Assembly (NCBI RefSeq): GCF_000002995.4
Contig: NW_025062477.1
Location: 6,792,649 to 6,856,648, forward strand
Length of the DNA stretch: 64,000 nucleotides
Direction: 5' to 3'
Origin: Brugia malayi
Taxonomy: Eukaryota; Nematoda; Chromadorea; Rhabditida; Onchocercidae
Position numbers and translations under genes: made by a program. The notes beneath the pieces are model-generated. The model was not told the origin of the DNA. It ran no database searches and saw only the letters and a program-made list of their open reading frames with translations. Every line of letters starts with the position of its first letter. Within the stretch, counting starts at the first letter, position 1. Shown in pieces: positions 1 to 12,500 of this stretch.

Positions 1-552
1 TAACAATATTTATCATACCATTTATTACCCTCATATTTCTATGATTGAAATTTCTCTTCAACAAATGTCTTCAATTCGAAATTTTTGATTTCCTTCTTTG
101 TTTAGTAATTTAATTTTTCATTTGATATTGAATTCTGATTTTAGTCTAAATTTTTTCTCAAACTATCTTGGAGGATTTAAATTTTTCTGATTATTTTCTT
201 TCATTATCTTCAAATACAAATATGAGATAGTCTTTCTCTACTTTGCTCGTAGTTAAACTCTTTCATTTACCGGAATTTTATTATAACTGTAAATGTATCC
301 TAAAACTGTATAATTTTACCAAAGAATATTTTCTGAAAAAATCAGGAAAAGCCATCAATGCAACCTAGTATGCCTGTTATAAGCTTCTTTTTTTTTTCAT
401 AGTTTTCCCCAAATTCACTAAATTAATTGTTCAATATCGAGAATTCCAGATAAATTAACTTACTCGAAACAAGAGATGTGAAAGATAGGTTACTATATTG
501 TCCCATTTTTTCTTTTTTTAAATTAATTGTTTGAAATAAAAAATAATTACAG

Positions 553-3500
553 ATCGTACGAGGCTTATCAACATTTGTAGCTGTGATAGACGAATCAGAC
601 TGTCATTTCTCATACGAAAATTTGGAAAAATTGTTGCAGTCCGTTGGACAAAGGTTATTTTTCTCTTATCTTTCTTCAGATTGCTTTTTTCGTTTTTAAT
701 TCGTCCAGTGAAGCTTTCTTAGTATTTCAAATATCCATTTCGATAAATGAACTTTCCATTTCTTGAAGTTTTAGGAATTGAAGTAATGGGACAAGAAATT
801 ATTAAAGTTAGAAATGTTTTTTTGGGAAGAAGTCTTCACAGTTGAAATTTTTGAAATTCTTTTCTTAAATTATAAGAGCAAGCATGATATCCTAATGAAT
901 TTTTGCGTCTTTGCAGATTTGGGACATTATGTTTAGCAAATTTTCACTTTCTCAAATAAATTTTGTAGGTGGATGAGTGTCTGTGAGTGGGCTGAAATGC
1001 GCGCGCAACAATTAAATGGTTTATCGGAACTGATCGCTCAATACAACTCGGCTTATGGAAAGATTTTAGAATGGCTTAATAATTGGGAAGAAGTAAGCTT
1101 GAACGAATTCTATTTTTCTACGTTTTCTAACAAAGCCAACATTAGCAAATTTTTTCGAATAAGAGGTCAAGGAGGCAAGCATGATATCCTAATGAAATTG
1201 TTGGTAAAGTAAAATGAGGGATGGAAGAATTTCAATTCTGATAATTTAAAGATATTTTTCATTTCATTATAAACTTATCAACTCTTCAGTCTTTCCGCGT
1301 CCGTGCTAGAATCTTCTGCCATTAACATCCAGAAAAAACGTTTCTTTCATTTTTTATTTTTATCTCAACAAGTCATCGTTCACTATTCAATTGACATTAA
1401 ATAAATGAAATTAATTTGGAGGAAGAATGGAAGTTAAATAGTTTCAAAAAACATATTTCAATGATTGATGTGTTTAATGACTTGTTGCATCTTTGCATAT
1501 CTTTTTCATTTAATGTTTCATTCTTCTTTTTAAACATTTAAAGTTCATCGGCTCTCCTAAACTACGTGTTATTTCGCAGGTATTACACCTTGTGTGTTCT
1601 ATCGGTGACATTTTAAGGACTGAGCAATAATAAAGCAAACAACTGAAAGTATCTGGTTTTTGCAAATTAAGTTTTATTTTGTCATGATAGTTGGTTAATG
1701 CGTACATAAACATTTTGGTTTACGTTTATCTATCTCTTACTCAAACAAACCGTTAAATAATATGAACCCGAAAATGAGAACATACAAGAATGTTAACCAG
1801 GATTGGTGGAATTACTGCTTTTGTAAAATTACTACCGAATCAGAGCATTGATAAAAAGAATAAATCATCATTTTACAATTTCTGAATATTCCCCTTGAAA
1901 TTTCCAACTATTTTCTTTTTAATTTCCTTTACTTTTTTTCAAAGTCTTTCCGTCTGTTTTATTCATAATTTGCATTTTCATTTCTTATTATAATATCCCA
2001 CAATATACATTTAATTTCCACTAACAACAGTTACACTATTTTCCAGCAGTTTCATTTATATCTTATCCATTCTTCGTTACATAAACATTACGTAAATAGC
2101 TGTCTCTACCATTTAATTTACATAAGACATCCTCTTAGAAAATGCACTTATTACCACCAAGAAATAAGTTGAGATGAAGAGAAAATGCGCTAAGGTTCTG
2201 TTATTTGGAAAATATCGCATACTTAAGGTCCATTTGATAAGATCAGCTGTGAATAATCTGAGCATGAAAAAAATATCTAGAAATCCATGCAGTTACACAG
2301 ATGGATACTTCCAAGAAAAAGATATTCATTCATTTAAACTTTGTAAACATCTTGTTTCTCTTCATTTAAGAATAAAATTAGAGTATTCAATTGTTTTCTC
2401 TTAAAATGTTCATTGTGTTTAAAACTAATTTAGAGATTCGGAATGTTACAAAAATATATATGTTAGCATTTTTCTTCATTCTTGACCAATCAAAAATTAT
2501 CGTTTTGATAACTCAGAGGCACAGTTGGCATCTCCATAATTGAATATATGGTAATCCTAAACTAATAATTTGTTACAAATATCGTTTTATTGATTATTCT
2601 GAAATATCCCACCTCCAAAGTCTAGTTTCTACATCATCTTCATCTTTCTGATTCTCATTCCAGTTTTAGTCAATCCTGTTAATCATGCTTTATACGTTAG
2701 CATTTTTAGCATAACCGAAATTGATTTCTTATTAAATAATTCGCATTATTCATTGCTTTTCATGGTCATAACATATGCTATAGGATATGGGAAGTTTACG
2801 GGCTGTGGATGAATTGAAGGAGGAAAATGAAATAGTTGATCAGGTGTATCTAATACAGAAATTCGAATCTGCTCTACAGCAGGGTCATCCTGATTTTGTT
2901 CACCTTTCACAACTTGCCGTTGAATTAATCGATAAACTTGACAGTACTAATGGAACAGATACCAATCAAATTCGGCGACAAATTGAAACAGTTACCCAAC
3001 GTTGGGATAACATTGTTGCTCGAATTGATGACCATTCCCGTATGGTTCGTTTCTTCTCAACTTTTCCAAGAAAGGTAGAAAACCCAAATTTACTTTAGTT
3101 AAATTTAAATTCTAATCCTTAAGTTATTATTATTATTGCTAAAACTATGCCATTTTCAAGTATTTAAATTAGAAGTAATGTATTTCTCCTGAAAATTTCC
3201 GATTTTTCCAGAAAATTCTCGAATCATTTCCCAAAAAAATTTTCAATTTTAATTTCTCAGAAATGTGAAAATCCATTAGAAAAGAAAAATTTATGTTTGA
3301 GAAGTACCATTTCATTTAGTTAGTAAGGAGTGGAAAAGCAGAAGCACGACAACTTCGACCTGATAGTAGTGAAGAAGATTATATCACCAAGAAGACGAGT
3401 GAACATCACTGTTTGGAAGTGGACAGTCAGTTGGAAAGTGAGCCTTTGGTAAGTTAAATCGGTGCAGACTGAGCTGCTATGGAATGAAATGAGAAATGTG

Positions 3501-6500
3501 AAACTGATTATTAACTATCAATGTTATGAGAAAAGTTACATCTATCAGATCATCGCGACAAGTTTTAAGTTTAATAAAATGGGTGTTGAATGAACGCGAT
3601 AATTGAGCCAAGTGTAGATTAGGTTATTGATTGCATCCTTTCCTTGAAATATCCTTTTTTCAGTCTACAATTCAGTTTACTTCACATGAAACAACTGATC
3701 CGATGATTTCTTCCTCATCAACTCTTTCTGTTAGCACAGTAATTTCACCAGTAGATGTTTTCATTGCGAATGTGAGCCGTGTTACTGATGAATTGCAACC
3801 ATTACGTGAATGGACACATCAATTTAAAATTACTCGAAATCCGGATGAATTCCAAAATATCGTACAAGTATCTCAGCTTTTTGAAAACTTGTATGTAGCA
3901 AAAAATAAACTTATGCTGCGTTTATGACCACAATTTCTCATTTTAAATAAAGAATCTTAAGATGAAAATAACTTCTCCTACAATCTGCAGTAAATGTGAC
4001 ATCATTTGTAAATAAAGTCTTAAATGCATAGCAAGCTTTTTTTATAGGACAAGCTGAAGGAAATTAAAGAAAAGGAAGTAGAAGTAAGTGGACTGCATGC
4101 AGAATTGGATCGAATTCACAATCTCGATATTTCTACTCCTCAACTACAACTTGCAAATGATTCATTCCAGAACTTTACTCAGATATGGTCTGATATTGTT
4201 ACCAGAATATCTGATGCACTGAATTCCTTGTCAGCGCATGGTACCTTGATTGGAGGTAGTGAACATTATTCGTGATGCTTTACATAATTCTGACTTCTTC
4301 ATTCGTAGCAGTCTATCAGATTATTGAATCAACAAGGCATTTATTGAAGAGCAGCTAGTCTGATGTGTTCCAAATAGAGGAAAGTAGTGTGTAGATATAG
4401 ATAAATATAAAGCAATCTGAAGTCAGAAGAAAGAAATCTTAAACTCGAAGAAGTCACTTTCCTACAAGTTGGCAGATTGAAACTTTTGAAATAAAATTGA
4501 TTTTTTTTTTTTTTTTTCATTTTTCTTTTTCTCCAGCTGAAAACGATGAAGAATTGGAACGAATAGCAAGTCAATTAAATGAATTTTTTGAAAAATCCAA
4601 GAATGTAGTTTCGAATTGCGCTCAAATACCACTAAGTGAACGGGAAGAACGTGTAATTAAATTACAGAAGCAATTGCAAGAACAAGATAAACATATTAGA
4701 TTTCTAGAAGTTAACTATCCTAACAAAGAACAAGTGAGTAGTTTTTTAATTTTTCCTATTTCTTTCCAGTCTGTTTTATCAAACTAATGAGAATTGGACG
4801 TATAATGAAAACTTTTTCAATTTTACCGAAAAAAAAAACAAAGTTCATTTGGGTCTATGAGAAGAGCTGCAGCACGAATTAAGTTTTATTGAATAACGGT
4901 TGCATATACCTGTTTTAATTCTGAGGCACTCAGAAAGCCTTCTTATGGCAACTCTCAAATCATCTTATTTGATTCACTATTAATTCACCTTTAAAAGTGA
5001 CGTTTTTGTTTTTTTTTTTTTTAGGTGATTACCTTCCAATGTTTATACTTTTTGAAGTTTTAATATGCAGGTGTCTCAAAAAGCCTGCTTATTTTTAATT
5101 CTTAAAAAAATCGAAAAGTTTGTTGAGACTATTCTTTAAAGAATAAAATTTTGAATGGATATACGATTGTTTTTAATTAAACTTATAGCGTTTATTTTTA
5201 AGGATTATTACAATATCCATTAAGAAGGCAGTGCATTCTTTCTATTTGAGATTGGAGACTTGAAGAAACATCTGGTGGAATTGAAACAATCGGTAGATAA
5301 ATTGATAGAAAAAGATCCAATTATTGAACGTTTCGAAAATTACTTACGTTCTACTTTTCCATGTGCTGGCGACATCAATACGCTAAGCATTGAACTTGAA
5401 CGTTGTGACGTGAGTACTGTTTGAAATTGTTTTTAGTCACCTCATTTTTCTCTTTTCTATTTTAAGAGTTATTTTTAATTTTAAACTGATCCAAATAATA
5501 GTAATTGTTTTTTCTTAATCTAATCCAAAGATCAACCGAATATAATTGTTAAATTTTCAATATAAAATATTTAAAAGTGACAAAGTTGATTTGTTTAGGA
5601 TTTACTGAAAGACTTGAAACATTTAAAGCTAAAGGATCCAAAAGTGGAGCAGCTGGAGAAATTAGGAAAGGCAAAACGTGATAGCCTGGCGGATTACTTA
5701 GCAAGGAGTCAGCGAAATGATGAAAAGACATCGGCATCTGAAAATATGCTTTCTTTGTTGACGGATCGTTTTGCAGCTTTAAAAAGTGCAAAACTAGAAG
5801 TACCTGAGCTGTATAAACAGTTCATGGTTTGTCGCTTATGCCTTCAATTTCTAAAGACATAAATGATAGAAGTAGTGAGTGAGTATAAAACAAGTTAGTC
5901 TTTAATCAATTACTGTAATAAATAAAAGGTGCTCATGTTCCTCATTTAAATAAATAGAATTAAAATTTTCCAATATTCACTCTTACCTTATCTAAGAAAA
6001 TTAAAAAATTTATTTTGTGTAGTAGCGATTAATTATTAAATAAAAACTGCATTCTGGTTCTTCAGAAGTTATATTTATTGAAATTGTTAAGACTAAAATT
6101 GAGTAATGATGGGTCATTTTGCTAATGATAGGTCAAAACTGAATGACGATGGGTCATTTTGTCTTGTGTCTTTTTTTATTTTCCAGTATCGATTATTTCA
6201 AAAATTTCTGGTTTTTGCACAATATATTTTTTAGGAACTACAAAAAGATATTCAAAAAGGCTTGGCAATTCAGAAGGAATCGGTAATTCTAAATGAAGAA
6301 ATAATGTTGATAACATTGAGTAGCTCATCGACCAGTCGTGATCGAATCTTCCAAAAGTTGAAAAATCGGATGCAGCTAACTGTTGCTGGTTGGAGTACCT
6401 TAGAAGATGATATCGATGAAAATATAGCATTATTGGAAAAGGAAAATAAGCGTTTTCAGCAAAGTATGCTCCAAATTTGTCTGTCCAAAATAAAGTTGGA

Positions 6501-9500
6501 ACAATTTGAAAGAATGCCTGAGTTAGATATTTGAGTTATAATGACTTCTACCTTGTTAACAAATCATTTAGCGGTATAAAATGAAATCACTGTGATAGAA
6601 AAAAAAATTAGAAAACAAGATATGAATAGCCAGAGGTGCGGTTTTGCTCTCGCTAGTAATTATCACCGTATCTTACATTAACAATCCATAATTTTTGGGG
6701 CAATAAATAGTTTGTTTCAATCTAGTCTTTCGATTACATTCTCGATTTGTTTGGTTTTAAACAGTGTCAACAATTACTTACAAGTGTATGTCTCACGTGC
6801 TTCATCTTTAATTCACGAAGTGTGCTTCGTGGAATCACATTTCTAAATAAAGCGCTAATACTAATAAACGAATAACCAACGTCAGATTTGAATTAAAACT
6901 TTTTCCTGAAGAAGTTTACATTTCGGGAGGGATAATTGAATGATTTTTCTGATTAATTAATTTTAATTATAACTATAAATTAAATTCTTTTATTTATAGG
7001 TGCGGTACGAGAATTTCAACGAAATATGGATGAGCTTCGACGTGCCATCCATGCAAGTCGTGATGCAACAGATGCAGAAGAATTCAGCGAATATTTATAT
7101 GTCATTATTACCAATTTTACTGTAATGAAGAAAAATGTTCTTTGTTATGAGATTCTTTTATTTTCTCATTTTAGAATTTGGAACATTTATGTGAAACAAT
7201 GGAAACGGCCGACAAAGAATTAGAGAATTTATCTGGAATAAATGAACGAATGGCGAAAGATGTTAGTTTCTTCTAATTCATTTTTAAAAAACTGAAAGGA
7301 GGAGCAAATTGAAGAGACAAATCTTACTTAAATTTAGCTAACGATCAGATGCAAAAAGATATGAAGAGAAAGGATTGATTCTCATAGCTATTAAAATGAA
7401 ATATTATAAAGTTGTAGAGTTTATTCAAACTGATGAAAGTCTGTTTGTAGCTTAATCATGTACGTGAACAGCGTCATGAAGTATTGGTGCAGGCAAAGGA
7501 ACGTATCGAACAACTTGAGGCAGCTATTCATAACTGTGAACAGTTTGACAGTTCCTTAACCGAATGCCAAGCCTGGTGTAATCATGTGCAGCTGATCTTA
7601 TCATGCCGAGTTGCAAATGACATTTCTGCATTGGACGTACCTCATGAATACAAGGTAAATATTAATTTAGCTGCTTGGCTGATTACTGCTGGTGAAGGTA
7701 TGAGAGGCTAGTCACACTCATTCTTTTCGTCGCAATTTATACGAAATGCTTTACGTAATACACGGATCTGTTTACGTATTTGTTATAGAAATACCAAAAA
7801 TTTTATCATTTATTTTGAATGTATTACGTGACGCTTTAAAATTAACTTCAAATAAGTAATCAACAATTACTAACTGTTGATTGAAATAAATTTTTATACG
7901 TGGATTTGAACTAACCATAAAACTTAAATATGATTTTTTTTTTTTAAATACTAAAGAATATGATGAATTGCGCGCCAAATAGCATACAAATAACTGAAAA
8001 TGATGTTTAGACTATTAACGATTTGAGATGAGAATAAGTAGATGAACTGAGGATGATTAAGAAGCTATGGCATAGCACTGAATATTTCTATGGATATAGT
8101 GAGCATGATATAGCGGGCGGGGAGAATGTACTTATTCTGAAACTGACTTCAAATGGTTGACAGAATCGATTGATTCTTCGTTTGCAGTTTATTTTCAACA
8201 GTTATCATCTATCGCATTTTAGTTGTGCTTTAAAAACTTAAGCTTATGCTTAATATAATGTTTCCTTGTCTTGTCGTTTTAACTTTCACTTTTTTGATCA
8301 CAATGCGCGAAATAATGTTGATGTCACTTATATATTGCATCAGATTAATATTTTAGATTTCGAGATTAAAAAATATTTCTTTAATTTCTTCAAATTTTTG
8401 AAATCATTTCATCAGCAGTCCTCGATGATTAGTGTAATCATCCATACTTGGCCTCATCTTAGCTGACACAGTTTCAATAATCAAATCGTTTTATGTGATG
8501 TTATCGATAGCCCGAACTATTCCATTACAACTAGTATAAATGCTAAACAAAATGAAGCGCCAAACAGTGGCATGATATTAAAATTTAAAGAAAAAAATTC
8601 AAAAATGCTTGAAAAATTCCTGATTGCTTTGCTACTGTCACTTTTTATGATGATCTTTGCTTCTATTTGTTTCTTTTATCGTTGTAAGAATTTTATTCCA
8701 ATTTTTCTGCCACACTATCATCAACCTTTCAGCACTAGTTAAAAGTTCTCATTTCAGAATGCTTTTTCCGACGGAACGCTTATTGCGGTGAGTTCAAAAG
8801 CACTTCTCTTTAGGAATTTCATTCTTTCTCGCTTTTTTCAACGGTCTGTTGGGTCATTTTTCTTTTTGCTTTATTGCATATTTGTGTTCGTCCTAATTCT
8901 AAAATTAAAAAATATCGCGAATTTATTTGCATGCATATTGTTAAAAGGAAGGAGAAATGCGCTATTGTCAAGGGATGGACTTTGAGGAATGAGGAAAGAA
9001 AAGTTCAACAAAATTATTCATTCTGGCCAATGATTTTTTCTCTTATTTAAAAAAAGTGCAATTCATTTTATGCAAACATTTTTATCCTTCCCAAATTTCA
9101 GCAACTCCAAAAGGAATTCAATGATTTCGAATACTGCATTAGTGATTTACGAGAATTCGTTGTTAAAAATACCAGTGACTGGGGTACACCAAATCGTTTG
9201 CAATTACAGCTGGATCATATTACTGTAAGTTCTAGAATTAATATTTTTTTAAAATGATTCTGGCCTCATGACACAATTTCCACGTTTGAAATATGTTTAG
9301 TCATACGTTTTAGCACTTTGCTAATTACCAATTAATCTTTATCTGCTACTTCCCAGTAACTTTTCAGTGCTATTATCACAAAATCAAGTGAAAGCATATT
9401 AACACTAAATAATGGATTAGATATTTCCACTTCTTGCAGTTTGTTTCTTTTAACTCAGACTATTTCCGCACTTACAAGGGCAGAAAAAAACCTGAAGAGT

Positions 9501-12500
9501 AACCTGAAATGTGGAATGAAGCGCACCCTATTTTAATTTGAGTGATCAAAAAGTGGCATAAATAAGACCTATTACGATAATTTATTAAAAACAAGTGAAA
9601 ATTCCAAAAGACACTTGTTTTATTTTTTATTCAACCACAAATCACTGCTTGTTTACTCCTCTTTCTCTTTTGCTTTCTTCTAGCCGGCACTGCTGATAAG
9701 TTCTCTAATTTCATTTTACTTATGCTTTTTGTATCAAAACCGATTAGATCCGAATTAGCCCGATGGAATGCTATGTTATTCATTGGATAATTCATGAGAT
9801 TATTGTATGTTCAAATCTAATTTTAGTATTTATTCTTTACTATCATTTGTACTGTCAGTTCAGCGTTGGATTGTCAGTAACTTTTACGAAATTGCAGTTA
9901 TTCATTTCTTCCAAATATGACAAAATAAATCGTTCGTATTTTAAAAATAACTTCGTGTTAAGCCTTATTATATCTAATTGTATCATTTTTTACTAAGGTT
10001 TATTCTACTTACACAATTTTGTTCACAAGTTCTTGAAAAATGATTTTTCTTTCATAGAATCAATTCGAAGATTTGATGGCGAGATTTGCTGAGTTCAAGC
10101 AACCAATTGGTTTAGAAGAACGAGCAGAAAGATTATCACGAGAAATATCAGATATGGAAAATAGTGTTGACGAATTGACGGGTGTGCAAGCGGAGAGTTG
10201 TAAACAAGCTCTGGATCACACCAGTGAAATCACTAGAAGACTTGCTATGGTTTAGTTTTTCCCTAAATGAACTATGTAAGAACGGAACTAAGTGATTGCT
10301 TATTATCATTTATAATCACTAGTGAGAAATTGATTTTTAAGAAGGCAATTACCATATAACATATTTTTTCATTTATAAAATTTTGTTTCGTTATGATTCT
10401 GAGAAAATGACAAATATCTCTACAAACATTGTTTGAATATATTTTGTTCAGGCAAGAATACATTTGGATGAACTAACTGAATCCGGAAAAATGTTTGCCA
10501 AAGAACAGATTTTAACTGCAACTGCTGCGCAAATTTTAGACAAGAAAATTAGCAAATTGGATGAGAAGCTGAAGAATTTAAGTGCAAGGGTTTGTTTTAA
10601 TGATGGACTGAAACGTTTTTGCCTGAACAATTAGTATTCTTCCCGTATCTCGGTCCCGAATATGTCCCCGATTATTATTTTGTTATATCCTGCAATACGG
10701 CCATTTCATGATATTAACATTCTAATCGATCGGTAATTCTTATTAAAAGGTGAAATATCATCCTTAATTTTGCATATTCTCTCGTTTCTTTAAATTTCAG
10801 AGAAAAAAATTTAAAAGAAGCAAAAATTATGCATTTATTTTTTTCATTAGATTTGAAACTTTTAAAGAATACCGAAATGGCAGAACGTATGGAAAACTGT
10901 GTAATATCATTGGACGTTCTAAACAATGACATGAAAAAATTAGATGCCGTATTCGAGAGTGTAGAATCGAGACTGAATGCTTTCGTTCGGTCAGAAAACA
11001 TAGAAACGGTAGATGCGGATCGAGCAACCTTGGAAGAATTAGTGGAAGACCTCAATAAGTAAGGAATTTTGACAAAAGAATTACCTAATCTTTGTGCTCA
11101 AGTCATCTTATTTATTCTCTAAATGTAGAGGTACGTTACTGTTGTCGAAAGCTGAAAATGTCATGCAACGATTGACAATGGACTCATTCAAAGTTGATGA
11201 AAGCATAATAGAGCAGCGGAAACGTCGAGCTGTACGCTTGCAAGGCGATTTACGATCCTGGATTGATGCTATTAAAGTAAAATTTTCAATCTTTCCTCAT
11301 GTGTCATTAATTTCATCATTAATTTTTTTGAATTTATAAAGTTAAAATATAAGGTCGAGGGTTAGAAGTTCTACTACTATTTATTGTCACTTTATAATAG
11401 AAAAAAAAAAAAAAAAAAAAACTGTAATAAAACGAAAATAAGAATTTATAAATTCAAAAATTTTGGTTGATCGTTATGAAATTTTACCTATGATTTATTT
11501 TGCTTCTGATTTCCATTGTCTCAGGCTTATCTAAACAATAATTAGTCCTTTGATTAATGTCTCCAACTTTCAACAAATTTTTTTAATCAAAACGTTTACT
11601 GATGAAATTTCCAATGTATTTTGGGACATATATGAAGCAGACGCAATCTGCACCGCACTTCACGATTTCACGATACGCTGATATCACAGTTTCTTGTTAT
11701 TTTCAGTGTGTCAGTGAGGACAAGACAGCACTGTTACAAAAGTTCGAAACTTTGCATAGTCAACTGAAAGAATCTTTGGCAGAAATGGAACAAATTGAAA
11801 ATACCGAGGTTAGAGTTTTTAATTTATTTGTTTATTTACCGTATTTCCATCAGCAGTCTATTCTCACTTCGATCAATTTTTTTGAGGAAGTTTGCTGAAC
11901 GAGCGTTTAACACCTTAGCTTGGTTGTCAGTTAAAAATTTCACTTTGTAAACTCCTTTATTTTTATCTAAAAATCAAAAAAAAAAAAGAAAAAAAAACAT
12001 TGTAAGTTACCAGGTTTTATTTATTTTTCTTTTTCTTATTTATTATATCTATTATTTTTCTATTGTAATTTACTTTTCTTCTAGGTGTTGCTAGCTGCAC
12101 TAGACAGGTGCAGATCGGATAAGAATGTTTTCATAGGACGGTATCGTCGATTATTAAGATCAGATCCGGAAGCAGAAACAAAATTTTCAGTGGTCCTTTC
12201 GGAAGTTAGTTTTTGCCAAAACATTTAAGTGTTTAGGATATATCTGGAAGCAAAATATCATTAGAGTGAACCTAAATCGATTTGAAGATTATAAAATGAA
12301 GGGTCGTTTATATTTTTTTTATTTATGATTGCTTTGCATTTTATATTCAGCGTGGAGCGGATATCTCAATCAATGAAATGTAAATCAAAAACTGAGTAGA
12401 TTTATTTCACAGATCGAAAAGCGCTGGAATGAGATGGAGAAGAAATGTCAAAAAGCGCGAAGCAGTTCACCTACTGGATCAGCACCTCCCCAACTGCGTC

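Larger units (their letters stand above)
553..8787 (+). other. dys-1: dys-1 exons, rod part 1
   Basis: Exons read from splice sites and phase: 553-653, 969-1092, 2784-3074, 3320-3448, 3664-3894, 4048-4255, 4537-4733, 5251-5409, 5599-5826, 6235-6463, 7000-7121, 7175-7261, 7451-7654 and 8758-8787. All encode charged, heptad-rich helical sequence of spectrin-repeat type, with recurring tryptophans such as RWDNI, GWSTL and EWLNN. The segment at 3320-3894 is Ser/Thr-rich and corresponds to a hinge-like break after the third human repeat. Lengths and phases add up without a frameshift. The first intron (1,093-2,783, 1.7 kb) and the one at 7,655-8,757 (1.1 kb) contain no exon I can support. Confidence 0.88.

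Noticed and set aside
2174..2404. 76-codon plus-strand frame in the first dystrophin intron
   Set aside because: The flanking exons join directly in phase into a normal spectrin repeat, and the peptide has no spectrin pattern.
11401..11421. A21 run in a dystrophin intron as a second retroposed insertion
   Set aside because: No AATAAA or composition change upstream; treated as a simple homopolymer.
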